From positions 1-64,000 of the forward strand of contig DXKH01000084.1 of NCBI GenBank assembly GCA_019415335.1: a stretch of 64,000 nt of DNA, given 5' to 3'. The DNA is from Citrobacter sp. Lineage in GTDB: Bacteria > Pseudomonadota > Gammaproteobacteria > Enterobacterales > Enterobacteriaceae. Shown here in pieces: positions 18,324 through 27,266 of the stretch; the first letter of the stretch is position 1, and each line of letters begins with the position of its first letter. A program made the position numbers and the translations under genes. The notes beneath the pieces are model-generated. The model ran no database searches and had not been told where the DNA came from. It saw only the letters and a list, made by a program, of their open reading frames with translations.

Positions 18324-19067
18324 TCAGCCCTGCTTTGACGTGACCGCCCGGTTACGGGCCACAATATGTTCATGGCTCAGGGGGGCACTGGCAGACATAA
18401 ACTCCTGCATGAGGGCGTCGCGATTTAATTGAGCCTGTTTTTTATCTGCAGCCGTCAGGGCAAGCTTCAGTTCCGCAACGCTGAGTTCAGTGCAGTAGGC
18501 AGGCGAACCAGGCTGCTGACGCCATGATTCACTCAGGGAACCAGCATCAACAGCATCAAACCCTGTTTCGCTGACCAGTACCATGGCAACCCGTTTGGCT
18601 CTTTCGTCATCGCCTGCAACAGGGATCGCTATCCGGTCCGGGGCATTTTCCGGAAGACCCTTATCAGAGAGTGTCTTAGCCAGCAGGGCATTCCACGCCT
18701 TGATGACGGGATGGCCGAGGCGCGCGCTGGCCCAGACACTTTCAGGCATCCCGTTTTCAACCTCTGCAATAGACCCATCGCGGAACGGATAATAGTTGGA
18801 TGTATCGATAACCGGCACGGTATCAGGCAGCGAGCTCAGTAGTCCGGCAAGGCTGTTGTGTGCGGTGAACGGGATGGCAAGAATAACAAGTTCAGCGTCC
18901 CTGAGGGCATCTTCACTCGTAACAGCGGTCGCGCCGGCCTTACGTGCGATATCAGCAATGGTTTCTGGGCCTTTGGAGTTAGCCAGTTTTACCGTGTAAC
19001 CTGCTGCTGAAAGCTTTGTGGCCAGGGTGGCACCAATATTTCCTGCACCGATAATGCTAATGTTCAT
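18324..19067 (-). CDS. NADPH-dependent F420-reductase-like oxidoreductase (copy 1)
   Basis: The product is 247 aa from ATG 19067 (MNISIIGAGNIGATLATKL); the frame is open farther upstream into marR, but the Rossmann motif fixes this start. Shared blocks with its tandem twin include ANSKGPETIA, DTSNYYPFRDGSI, VIKAWNAL, DRIAIPVAGDD and SWRQQPGSPAYCT, showing a local duplication followed by divergence. It starts 34 bp after the marR stop on the same strand, so it is probably repressed by that MarR protein. The substrate is unknown. Confidence 0.83.
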   Translation of the reverse strand: MNISIIGAGNIGATLATKLSAAGYTVKLANSKGPETIADIARKAGATAVTSEDALRDAELVILAIPFTAHNSLAGLLSSLPDTVPVIDTSNYYPFRDGSIAEVENGMPESVWASARLGHPVIKAWNALLAKTLSDKGLPENAPDRIAIPVAGDDERAKRVAMVLVSETGFDAVDAGSLSESWRQQPGSPAYCTELSVAELKLALTAADKKQAQLNRDALMQEFMSASAPLSHEHIVARNRAVTSKQG

Positions 19068-19101
19068 CTCTTTATTCCTCGTTGTACTGATAACTGATGG
19101 T

Positions 19102-19539
19102 TTATTCTGTCGCCGGGTGGGCAAAATCGTTAAGCGTGTCGCGTAGCTGAGCAAGCTCATCCTTACTGAGTCGGCAGGCCGAGCGGATTTTGTCTGTCAC
19201 AGCCCAGAGTTCTTCGCGCAGCGCTTCTCCGCTTTCGGTAAGCGTCACCAGAACCCTGCGTTCGTCGCCCGGATCACGCTGACGGAATACCTTTCCCGAG
19301 GCTTCAAGCCGCTTCAGCAGAGGAGTGATTGTGCCAGTATCCATTCCAAGTCTACTGCCCAGCTCTCCCACCGACCGGGGCGTGCCGGCAAACAGCTCAA
19401 GCATGACCAGATACTGCGGAAAGGTCAGCCCAAGTGGGTCGAGAAAGGGCTTGTGCATACGGTTCATCCTGCCCGCGGCACCGTAAAGTGCGAATGACAG
19501 TTCAGTACCGATCTCACGTCGTTCTTTGTTAGTGGCCAT
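19102..19539 (-). CDS. MarR-family transcriptional regulator
   Basis: The product is 145 aa, normal MarR length. The winged helix contains RSVGELGSRLGMDTGTITPLLKRLEASGKVFRQ followed by the wing RDPGDERRVLVTLT. The LDPLGLTFPQYLVMLEL segment resembles OhrR-like members, but the redox cysteine near the N-terminus of OhrR is absent (its only cysteine, in SACRLSKDEL, is near the C-terminus). It precedes the oxidoreductase pair on the same strand, and a palindrome 23-38 bp upstream of its start suggests autorepression. The inducer is likely an electrophile or phenolic compound, by family analogy. Confidence 0.88.
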   Translation of the reverse strand: MATNKERREIGTELSFALYGAAGRMNRMHKPFLDPLGLTFPQYLVMLELFAGTPRSVGELGSRLGMDTGTITPLLKRLEASGKVFRQRDPGDERRVLVTLTESGEALREELWAVTDKIRSACRLSKDELAQLRDTLNDFAHPATE

Positions 19540-19561
19540 ATGTAATATATGTTGGTTGATA

Positions 19562-19577
19562 ATCTAGTGTGCTAGAT
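19562..19577. promoter_or_regulatory. Palindrome ATCTAG-TGTG-CTAGAT, candidate MarR operator
   Basis: A perfect 6-bp inverted repeat with a 4-base centre lies 23 bp upstream of the marR start codon, where a promoter would be. TA-rich dyads of this size are typical MarR/OhrR operators. No second copy was noticed near the MDR gene or its LysR neighbour. The rest of the gap 19540-19889 contains no credible gene, only a terminator for the MDR gene. Confidence 0.5.
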
Positions 19578-19828
19578 AAATTATGACATTTATTATTGCC
19601 CGGCAAAGAAAATTCACTTGGTAATTTGTGCGTTAACCCTTACCTGTATTGTTGCCCCTGTGTAACGCTTTGCAGCCCTGTGTGTATGGACATACGTCTG
19701 CTTCTGGCACAGGGCAGCCAGCAACAACGCTTTCTGACTGCTATGAGCGAGAAAAGCACATTTTATTTTCAGGTAGTGGAAATCGAAGCCAGTACCTGCC
19801 GCAGCCATAGTATCGAAACCACGAACAA

Positions 19829-19854
19829 TAAAAAGCCTGGAAAATATCCAGGCT
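19829..19854 (-). terminator. Rho-independent terminator of the MDR oxidoreductase gene
   Basis: Read on the minus strand, AGCCTGGA (19854-19847) pairs with TCCAGGCT (19841-19834) around a 5-nt loop and is followed by TTTTATTG. It lies 35 bp after the stop codon of the oxidoreductase gene. Confidence 0.75.
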
Positions 19855-19889
19855 GCACCAGGCTCATTTATAAAATGCTGCGGTAAGGA

Positions 19890-20882
19890 TTACTCAACGG
19901 TCACGACTATTTTGCCGACCTGGCCATTAGCCTCCATATAACGCTGGGCGTCTGCAATCTCTGCGAACGGGAACGTCTTATCGATGACTGGTTTCAGTTT
20001 GCCGGCTCGTAAACCCTCAGTGATGAACGATTTTGCGCGCGCCATTTTTTCAGAGTCCGTCGTGATTTCAAACAGCTCATATCCACGCAGAGTGAGATGC
20101 TTACCGAGAATATCAAATACAGGCACAAGCATGTCACGGCTGTCGAGTGCGCCATACTGGAAAAACATACCCTGTGGCACCATCGCCTGCGTCAGTTTTG
20201 CCACGTCCGGGCCCCCGACGGGATCAAAAACAATATGGGCACCTGCGCCATCTGTTGCACGATTGATTTCAGCAACCATATCCTGTTCCGCAGTAGCAAT
20301 GACGGCGGCAGCACCGGCTTTCAGGAGCATTTCGCTTTTTTCAGAGGTCCGTGTGAGTGCAATTGGATTTGCACCCAGCATGTTAGCTATCTGTATGGCA
20401 GCCAGACCCACGCTGCTTGATGCTGCGCGGATCACGACATTCTGACCAGCCTGAAGGTTGCCATATTCAACCAGCGCACCATAGGCGGTGACATACATCA
20501 TCCAGCTTGCAGCGGCCTCCTCAAAGGAAAGGTTTTCAGGATGCTTCACGACAGCGTGAACCGGTGCGTTGACCACTTCGCCGTACATGCCGTATTCATT
20601 AAACATAAATGAAGGGATCACGCTGACCAGATCTCCAGTGGTAAACTCATCAACATTCTCACCTACGGCCTGCACAACGCCGGCCGCTTCATAACCAAGA
20701 CGTGCCGGAAATTCCGGCTCAATAACATACTGGCCGTTGCGGTACATGATTTCTGCACGGTTAATACCTATCGCATGTACGCGAATCTGCACTTCACCCG
20801 CTGTCGGCGCAGGCACCTGCACATCAACAACTTCCAGCACTTCCGGGCCACCGGTGCGGTTAAAGGTAATAACTTTAGACAT
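19890..20882 (-). CDS. Medium-chain dehydrogenase/quinone oxidoreductase
   Basis: The product is 330 aa of the zinc-free quinone-oxidoreductase branch of the MDR superfamily. It has a GroES-like N-terminal domain (GINRAEIMYRNGQY..., LGYEAAGVV) and a Rossmann domain whose nucleotide loop is ASSSVGLAAIQIA. The catalytic zinc cysteine and histidine of alcohol dehydrogenases are missing. It probably reduces quinones or enones with NADPH. A LysR gene lies upstream on the same strand with a 149-bp gap; the nearby MarR/F420-like genes form a second redox group. Confidence 0.88.
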   Translation of the reverse strand: MSKVITFNRTGGPEVLEVVDVQVPAPTAGEVQIRVHAIGINRAEIMYRNGQYVIEPEFPARLGYEAAGVVQAVGENVDEFTTGDLVSVIPSFMFNEYGMYGEVVNAPVHAVVKHPENLSFEEAAASWMMYVTAYGALVEYGNLQAGQNVVIRAASSSVGLAAIQIANMLGANPIALTRTSEKSEMLLKAGAAAVIATAEQDMVAEINRATDGAGAHIVFDPVGGPDVAKLTQAMVPQGMFFQYGALDSRDMLVPVFDILGKHLTLRGYELFEITTDSEKMARAKSFITEGLRAGKLKPVIDKTFPFAEIADAQRYMEANGQVGKIVVTVE

Positions 20883-21031
20883 ATTCAGCTCTCTTCAGTT
20901 AACGGCACACCTTCAGAATAATGCCGAAGGGATACCCGAATCATTCGTGAACAATCTACGTTGTTACAAACACACCAGAAATAGCTGAGAGGGAACTTCT
21001 GTATTAATTATCCATTAATAATCTGCCTGGT

Positions 21032-21934
21032 TTACTGGATCTGCGTGGCCAGCAAATCACTGAACCAGTCGATAAAGACACGCACTTTTGGAGAAAGATA
21101 GCGCCTGTCCGGATACATCACTGACACGGGCTTTGACACCGACGGGTATTGCGGCAGAATTACTTCAAGAGCGCCGGAAGCAATATGCGGAGCAACGGCA
21201 TCACAGGTGGCCTGGATAATGCCCAGACCAGCCAGAGCACAGGAAAGCAGAATATCGGAATTATCAACCAGCAGGCTGCCCGCAGGACGTAGCGAAACAA
21301 TGCTCCCGTCTTCGATAAACTTCCATTCCATGACGTCACGACTGTGGTCGCTAAAAAAGTTAATAGCCTGATGTTTATCCAGATCGGCAAGTGTTTCTGG
21401 CCGCTCATGCCGCTGCAGGTAAGACGGGGCTGCACAGGTTATCATCCGGATGTCACCAAGACGTCTGGATATAAAACTTGAATCCTGAAGAGCGCCCAGG
21501 CGGACAAGGCAATCTACGCCTTCCGTAATCAAATCCGTTTTTTTATCCGATGAAACCAGCACAACTTCAATATCCGGATAAAGTGCCTGAAAATGCCTGA
21601 GATTAGGGATCAATATTGAATGCGCCAGCGCCAGGGGCACATCAAGTCTCAGGCGACCTCGCGGTGGAAGAGTCGGTGAAAAACTGGCCATCATGTCATT
21701 AACTTCGGCCAGAACATGCCTGGCATGATGATAGAACTCATCCCCTTCAGCAGTAACACTCAGCTTTCTGGTTGTGCGGTGAATGAGTTTTACACCCAGA
21801 TCATGCTCTATCTGCTGTATCGCTTTGCTCACGGTGGGGCGATGGATCTGCAGTACATCTGCAGCCTTTGTGAAGCTCCCCTGCTCAACAACCTGTATGA
21901 AAATATTTAGGTATTCAATCATGTTGGTATGCAC
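21032..21934 (-). CDS. LysR-family transcriptional regulator
   Basis: The product is 300 aa from GTG 21934, preceded by AGGTGAT; an ATG at 21922 is an alternative. It has an N-terminal HTH (GSFTKAADVLQIHRPTVSKAIQQIEHDLG) and an effector domain with SFISRRLGDIRMITCAAPSYL, typical of the CrgA/DhcR-like branch often linked to oxidoreductase genes. It is likely to control the MDR gene downstream. Unusually, it is co-directional with its probable target rather than divergent. Confidence 0.87.
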   Translation of the reverse strand: MHTNMIEYLNIFIQVVEQGSFTKAADVLQIHRPTVSKAIQQIEHDLGVKLIHRTTRKLSVTAEGDEFYHHARHVLAEVNDMMASFSPTLPPRGRLRLDVPLALAHSILIPNLRHFQALYPDIEVVLVSSDKKTDLITEGVDCLVRLGALQDSSFISRRLGDIRMITCAAPSYLQRHERPETLADLDKHQAINFFSDHSRDVMEWKFIEDGSIVSLRPAGSLLVDNSDILLSCALAGLGIIQATCDAVAPHIASGALEVILPQYPSVSKPVSVMYPDRRYLSPKVRVFIDWFSDLLATQIQ

Positions 21935-22104
21935 GCGATCACCTGTTTTGTAGGCTGTTTAAAACTGGCATTGTAAAGTAAACCATCCCATCGACATTAT
22001 TTCTTTTCTTTCAGATAAGGGCTTCCAGGCTGCCACAATGTTCGCTTCTGGCTGTGAGTTCAATGGGGCGATGCAACGCTATCCTTAATCAAGGAGGGAT
22101 TGCC

Positions 22105-22383
22105 ATGAAACGAAGAACGCGTATTAATTACACGCCAGATCAGAAAGCGATTATCTGGGACAGATATAAGCAAGGTGATTCCCTGCAAGATATCGCCAGA
22201 ATGTTCGACAGATATCATTCTTCTATTATGCCCACTATCCACCAGACTGGTGGATATCACCCCCTTGTCCGTAAGCGACATCCGTTAGCTCTTTCACTCG
22301 ATGAAAGAGAGGAAATATCCAGAGCGCTGGTAGAAAAAATCACCCCAGAGCGTTTTAACCAATGTGTTGCATCCATCGGTTAA
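22105..22383 (+). pseudogene. IS30-family transposase, N-terminal fragment
   Basis: A 92-aa frame starting MKRRTRINYTPDQKAIIWDRYK behind GGAGGG resembles the start of IS30-type transposases: an HTH (GDSLQDIARMFDRYHSSIMPTIHQTGGYHP) and RKRHPLALSLDEREEISRAL. The full protein is about 380 aa; here the match ends by about residue 80 and a stop follows, so the catalytic domain is lost. It is a decayed element marking past insertion. A small free-standing HTH protein is possible but unlikely. Confidence 0.65.
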
Positions 22384-22438
22384 ACTCACAGCGAAAAGTG
22401 GACGTTATACTTGAAAACTCATGACGATCGGTATTTCG

Positions 22439-23235
22439 CTATTCCTGGCGCAACAGTACTTTGCCAATCAGATAAGTTGCTGCTTGTCCGCTGATTAAAA
22501 CGCGATCGCCCTCTAGCTGACAGCGTAAATCCCCGCCACGCTCCGCTCCCTGATGCGCCAGCATTTGTGTTTTCTTCAATTTTTCAGACCAATAAGGAAT
22601 GAGCATACTATGCGTTGAACCTGTAACAGGGTCTTCTGCTACAGCATCCCCAGGGCAGAAAAAACGGCTGACAAAATCATATTCCCCTTCGCCCGCAGCG
22701 GTAATACACACCATTTTTCCCAGGGGGAGCATTGCATTGATATTCGGGCGTACAGCTTCTACCTGCTGTTGATTCTCCATCACGACCATGTAGTCGCGTG
22801 CCATACGCACTTCTTTGCACTCTGTGATGCCAAGCGCTTCCAGCAATAAGGCGGGTGGTATGACTGGCTCAGTTTCCCAGGAGGGAAAATCAAGCGTCAT
22901 CCATTCACCGCTGCGTGTCACCATTAATGGGCCGACAAATCGAGTAGCAAAATGGATTGTTGTGCCTGAGTAGTCAAGATGTTCAAATATGACGTGTGCA
23001 GCAGCAAGCGTGGCATGCCCGCATAAGTTAATTTCCCCCAGAGTGGTAAACCAACGCAACTCAAAGCCATTATCATTTGCGACAAAAAATGCTGTTTCAG
23101 ACTGGTTATGTTGCTGCGACATTTTAATAATGTCTCATCAGGCAACCATTCGGTAAGTGGACATACCGCAGCCGCATTGCCATCAAACGTGGTGGTGGTA
23201 AAGGCATCAATCATGTAAAAATCAATTTGTTGCAT
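22439..23235 (-). pseudogene. PhzF-family isomerase gene with a frameshift
   Basis: Two overlapping minus-strand frames together make one PhzF-like protein of about 265 aa. The N-terminal part (MQQIDFYMIDAFTTTTFDGNAAAV...LPDETLLK) reads from 23235 and the rest (MSQQHNQSETAFFVANDNG...) continues in another frame. The break is in the run AAAA at about 23120-23123, where one more A would restore the frame. The family signature FGNAA / SETAF / CGHATLAAAHV and EDPVTGS are all kept. It is either a recent null mutation or a homopolymer sequencing error. PhzF/YddE-type proteins are isomerase-like enzymes of uncertain role in enterobacteria. Confidence 0.8.
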
Positions 23236-23686
23236 AGCGGTAACCTTTATTCGCTCTGGGGGACCCGCACTCTACCATGCCATTATGTAATCCGAATTTT
23301 TATTTACCCGACCCGCCTGCATGATAAGAGTCGTGACTAACTCAAAACAGTTGCGGCGCCACAGTCATCTCGGCGGCGTCAGTCCGGAGGCCTTTGAACA
23401 GCCCTCATCGTGAGGACAGAATTTGTCTGATGTCGTGGGGTCAGTCCATTGATCAGCCCATACAGTGAAGAAAGGGTATGTCTACTGAGGTGAGGTTAGT
23501 GCATTCCCGAAGTATGTTAATGTCCGCTGCTGACACCAAGCGGATATTGTACAATCCAATACTGCACAAGATCCTTTACGTGTTAATCTAAAATCCCAAA
23601 TTATTTCAGACAGATATTATCTCAGTGAACCCCCGCCCTCCTGACTGGATCGCGGGGTTTTTAATTTTTCACGCTGAGACTACTGT
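23236..23686. other. Non-coding stretch before the YfjP-like gene
   Basis: These 451 bp hold no credible gene. The right end carries a strong hairpin and T-run (23630-23663, listed separately) just before the YfjP-like start. The rest shows GC-rich islands (for example 23351-23395) but no recognisable RNA gene. Confidence 0.4.
23630..23663 (+). terminator. Rho-independent terminator-like hairpin
   Basis: CCCCGC (23631-23636) pairs with GCGGGG (23652-23657), followed by TTTTTAATTTTT. It ends about 24 bp before the YfjP-like start codon. With no plus-strand gene immediately upstream it may end a short leader or an unannotated RNA, or it may be an inherited attenuator of the yfjP/yeeP gene family. 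Confidence 0.6.
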
Positions 23687-24399
23687 ATGAATAAACCTGA
23701 TGGCCTTCATGCCCTTGAACAACCGCTCGCGTCGCTTCCGTACATGCTTCGCCAGCTTATTCTTGAACGTATCCAGAACCTGACCCACTACGAGCCGGTG
23801 ATTGGCATCATGGGCAAAAGTGGTGCAGGTAAATCCTCTCTCTGCAACGAACTTTTCCGGGGCGAGGTGTCCCCGGTGAGTGACGTGAACGCCTGTACTC
23901 GCGACGTACTGCGTTTCCGGTTGCGCAGCGGTCGTCACAGTCTGGTGATTGTTGATTTACCGGGGGTAGGTGAAAACGGGCGACGGGATCATGAATACCG
24001 GGCCCTGTACCGTCGTATGCTGCCGGAGCTGGACCTGGTGCTGTGGGTCATTAAGGCCGATGATCGGGCACTGATCGTGGACGAGCAGTTCTGGCACGAA
24101 GTGATGCAATCTTACAGGCAAAAGGTGCTGTTTGTGATTAACCAGGCCGACAAAATCGAACCCTGTCATGAATGGGATACCCTCACCAGCAAACCTTCGC
24201 CGCACCAACAGGGAAATCTTAAAGCGAAGCAGGCTGCGATTATGGCGATGTTCAAACCGCATCATCCGGTCTGTGTGGTGTCCGCCAGCACTGGATGGGG
24301 CATTGAGGAGATGGTGGCAGCCATGATGCGCTGTCTGCCTGACCGCGCCACCAGCCCGGTAGTGACACAACTGCACGGGAGACTCTGCACAGAGCCGGT
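23687..24399 (+). pseudogene. YfjP/YeeP-like GTPase, 3' end lost
   Basis: About 237 residues match the P-loop GTPases of E. coli cryptic prophages (YfjP, YkfA, YeeP; about 287 aa). G1 is GIMGKSGAGKSS, G3 DLPG, G4 NQAD. Similarity ends after SSPVVTQLHGRL-type sequence near 24375-24400. Beyond that the frame runs to 24490 through the reverse complement of a response-regulator gene, giving a meaningless tail. The usual C-terminal part is therefore missing. It is a piece of a CP4-57-like island cut by a rearrangement. Confidence 0.8.
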
Positions 24400-24984
24400 A
24401 ATGGCCACTTCAACCACGTTGGCATCACTGTCGAAATTCATGTCCCATATCTGCTCAGCTATCATCATCTTTGACAGTATCTCTCCCTGATGCCGGGCCA
24501 GAAGGCTCAGCAGGGAAAACTCTTTCGCAGTCAGTTCCAGTCGCGTTCCGGCGCGAAATACCCGGCGAGCCAGCTGGTCGAGATGCAGATCGTGAATTTG
24601 CAGTTGGGTGATGTCTGCGCCATCCGTAGCGCGGCGACGTACCAGTGCCTGAATACGCGCCACCAGCTCAATCAGCGAGAAGGGCTTGGGGAGATAATCA
24701 TCCGCGCCAAGGCGAAGCCCTTTAACGCGTTCATCGACCGAGCCGCGAGCCGAGAGCATCAGCACCGGCGTCTGTTTGGCTGCTCGCACCCCCTCAAGTA
24801 CCCGGTAGCCGTCCATCCCCGGCAGCATCACATCCAGTATTATCGCGTCGTAGTTGAACTCCAGCGCGTAATGAAGACCTTCAGCGCCGTCTGCAGAGAC
24901 ATCTACCGTAAATCCGGACTCGCTCAACGCACGGTTGAGATAGATTGACGTTTTTTCTTCATCTTCGATTAAAAGCAGCCTCAT
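24400..24984 (-). pseudogene. OmpR-type (heavy-metal class) response regulator, C-terminus lost
   Basis: From ATG 24984, 195 residues match CusR/PcoR/CopR-like regulators: receiver domain (acidic pair in IEDEE, Asp51 in IILDVMLPGMDG, Lys100 in LPKPF) and most of the winged-helix domain. At ...DANVVEVAI (24400) the match stops inside the recognition helix. The frame then continues to 24262 antisense through the YfjP-like gene. The wing and about 30 residues are gone, and no sensor kinase follows, so DNA binding should be lost. It is divergent from a secreted hydrolase gene. Confidence 0.82.
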
Positions 24985-25056
24985 CCTGTTTCCCTCTTCG
25001 GTTATCCATTCGTATGCTGTTGTGGGTAATAATAGGCATTCATTACCAACGGTTAG

Positions 25057-25138
25057 CTGACATTTTCCTGACAATTCTGTCTGTTATGGATGCGTCGTAA
25101 ACTGACAAAAATGTTATTTCCCCGTCACGATGCTGACA
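25057..25138. promoter_or_regulatory. Four CTGACA hexamers in a divergent promoter region
   Basis: CTGACA occurs at 25057, 25068, 25102 and 25133; the first two are spaced exactly 11 bp, the period typical of direct repeats bound by OmpR/PhoB-family dimers. A small dyad GACA-ATTC-TGTC (25070-25081) overlaps the second copy. The region lies between the truncated regulator and the hydrolase gene, so it probably was that regulator's binding region. Confidence 0.4.
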
Positions 25139-25216
25139 GCCCTCTCCGCCTAATCTGAGCCTGCAAATTTGATTCCGCGAGCCTGTATAACCAGGCCAAC
25201 ACTCATCGGAGAGACC

Positions 25217-26266
25217 ATGAAATTCACGCTTATCAGTGCAATGCTACTCACGGCAATGGCCGGAGTGACCTCAGTCAATGCGGCTGATTACAAAAAAAAT
25301 CCATTCACACTGGCCTATGACGGTGCCATTACTGAGAACGTCAAAGGTAAGGTCAACATTCACCCCGTGAAATACGATCTGCATGGCATCCAGATTGCTG
25401 CGAATGTCTATACCCCTGCTAATTACGATCCCGCCAAAAAATATTCTGCCGTGGTGGTTGCGCATCCTAATGGCGGTGTAAAAGAACAGGTCGCCGGGTT
25501 GTATGCCCAGCGTCTCGCCGAGCAGGGCTACATCACGATTACCGCCGACGCGGCTTATCAGGGTGCCAGCGGCGGGATGCCTCGCAGCGTGGATAAACCC
25601 GCTAATCGCATTGAGGATATCCACGGTATGGCTGACTACATCAGCCAGTATCCCGGAGTAGATACCACCCGCCTTGGTCTGCTGGGTATTTGCGGAGGCG
25701 GCGGGTATTCACTTGTTGCGGCCGAAACTGACAAGCGGTTCAAATCGATAGCAACCATTAGCATGTTTAATTCAGGTCTTGTGCGCCGCAACGGTATGCA
25801 GGATTCACAGCTTGATACTCTCCAGCAGCGTCTTCAGCAGGCTTCTGCCGCACGCGCTCAGGAAGCCGCCGGAGGCGAAGTGCTTTACTCCGGCGATGCC
25901 AACCTGACTGATGAACAGATTGCTAAATTACCTTTTGCCTTATATCGCCAGGGCTACGAGTACTACTGGAAAACTCACGCCCACCCGAACTCTACGTTTA
26001 AATACACCACCAGCAGTCTGCTGGATTTGATGAGCTTTGACGTCACGGACCATATCAATCTCATCAATAAACCGCTGCTGATGATTGCCGGTACAAAAGC
26101 GGATACGCTCTATATGAGTGAAGATGCGTTCGCGAAAGCCACCGATACGAAAGACAAAGAACTCTTCCTGATCGATAGCGCAACCCATATCGAGACGTAC
26201 TGGGTGCCCAAATACGTCGACCAGGCAATGCAAAAATTAGACGTCTTCTTCGATAAGAATATTTAA
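25217..26266 (+). CDS. Exported alpha/beta hydrolase
   Basis: The product is 349 aa. A signal peptide (MKFTLISAMLLTAMAGVTSVNA, cut likely after VNA) directs it to the periplasm. The fold shows the strand-turn VVVAHPNGG, the nucleophile elbow GICGGGG (Cys instead of the common Ser; dienelactone-hydrolase-like), a later acid in AGTKADTLY and His in DSATHIETY. The start follows GGAGAG. The gene is divergent from the truncated metal-type regulator and may have been its target. The substrate is unknown; esters or lactones are plausible. Confidence 0.85.
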   Translation: MKFTLISAMLLTAMAGVTSVNAADYKKNPFTLAYDGAITENVKGKVNIHPVKYDLHGIQIAANVYTPANYDPAKKYSAVVVAHPNGGVKEQVAGLYAQRLAEQGYITITADAAYQGASGGMPRSVDKPANRIEDIHGMADYISQYPGVDTTRLGLLGICGGGGYSLVAAETDKRFKSIATISMFNSGLVRRNGMQDSQLDTLQQRLQQASAARAQEAAGGEVLYSGDANLTDEQIAKLPFALYRQGYEYYWKTHAHPNSTFKYTTSSLLDLMSFDVTDHINLINKPLLMIAGTKADTLYMSEDAFAKATDTKDKELFLIDSATHIETYWVPKYVDQAMQKLDVFFDKNI

Positions 26267-26282
26267 TTAGCCTCCGATGACG

Positions 26283-26303
26283 CCCCAGCCGTGCAGGCTG
26301 GGG
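26283..26303 (+). terminator. Stem-loop after the hydrolase gene
   Basis: A perfect 8-bp GC-rich stem with a 5-nt loop (GTGCA) lies right behind the hydrolase gene. It lacks a T-run, so it may be a weak terminator or an RNA-end stabiliser. Confidence 0.45.
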
Positions 26304-26747
26304 TATGGCCATCAGCTGTAGCCACTTTCCGCTTGCGTGTTCACGCGATAGACCCAGATTAACGAAGTTGCGGTTAAAGATAATTACGCTATTTAAATAG
26401 GCGCTATGAATGAAATTCATAGACCTAATCTAATGCAGGGAATGATAACGATGAGCCTGATGTGGCAGGATGGAACTGGGGACAGTCGTGTGCAGAGGCA
26501 ATATGCACTGTTCATAGGATGTCCTTAATTGTGAAAAACAGTTTAAAAGCTTCCGGTAAACGGGTTTAGCGAGAGGATTTATCTTATAAACAAGCGGAGT
26601 GGACCATGATTTATGGCAAACCAATGATTGATTAGCTATATATTAGAATTATTAAAATTAATCATGTACATGGTTCCTTACCGTTTTAATGCCGCAGGTG
26701 CAATGTTAATGTTATTGATTATTATGGATTTTCCTACCCTTGTTCTT

Positions 26748-26778
26748 TTCAACATTCAACATTCAACATTCAACATTC
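26748..26778. repeat. Tandem heptamer (TTCAACA)4
   Basis: Four exact copies of TTCAACA followed by TTC. It is a non-coding microsatellite-like array, a candidate for slipped-strand length variation, about 590 bp upstream of the LacI-family gene and outside any recognised promoter. Confidence 0.85.
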
Positions 26779-26841
26779 TCTTGCTGCGGTCTTCGCTCCC
26801 CTGAATTCGACTGACTTACCCAAATCAGTAACTGATTGATC

Positions 26842-27066
26842 CTACCCACGAACTTCGACATCCTGCAGCGAGTCATTGAACACGTTAATGACCCGGGTCA
26901 TCTCCATGGTCAGCTTGCCGACGAAGGGGGCGGCGTCGGTTGCCATGCGGGTATCGAACAGGCTGTCATACACGGAACGAAACAGCGGGAAATAAGTAAA
27001 CAGCAGCAAAAAAAGCAGTGAAGGCGACAGGATAAGCCAGGGAAGCCAGTTCTTTTTCATCATCAT
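26842..27066 (-). pseudogene. N-terminal fragment of a sugar ABC-transporter permease
   Basis: A 74-aa frame starts MMMKKNWLPWLILSPSLLFL and continues FTYFPLFRSVYDSLFDT, the usual first membrane helix of UgpA/MalF-type permeases (about 290 aa in full). After about 45 residues the resemblance ends and a stop follows soon. The binding protein, ATPase and rest of the permease are not in the window. It is a leftover of a deletion. Confidence 0.55.
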
Positions 27067-27266
27067 CTGCGGGCTCGTCGAAAGGTTTCTGAAGCCAGAC
27101 AGTGTGAAAAGGGATTACTGCAAAAGGATGGCCGAAAGATGATGGTTTCGTGACCACCAAACCTCATCGTGTTTAACAATCATTCACGCTGAATACCACT
27201 ACCGACTCGTTAAGTTAACGGTTCACGGGCTTATTTTGCCTGACACATTGCATTGACAGCGCTGCC

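Larger units (their letters stand above)
26267..26841. other. Non-coding AT-rich stretch with hairpin and short tandem repeat
   Basis: No credible gene is seen in these 575 bp. CCCCAGCC (26283-26290) pairs with GGCTGGGG (26296-26303) 16 bp after the hydrolase stop and may aid termination although no T-run follows. A 7-bp tandem repeat lies at 26748-26778. Short frames on either strand are not protein-like. Confidence 0.45.

Noticed and set aside
19596..19886. Plus-strand frame of 96 aa between marR and the MDR gene
   Set aside because: No family resemblance, and it covers the MDR terminator at 19829-19854.
23669..23938. Minus-strand frame antisense to the YfjP-like gene
   Set aside because: Shadow of the GTPase coding region; no ribosome site or motif.
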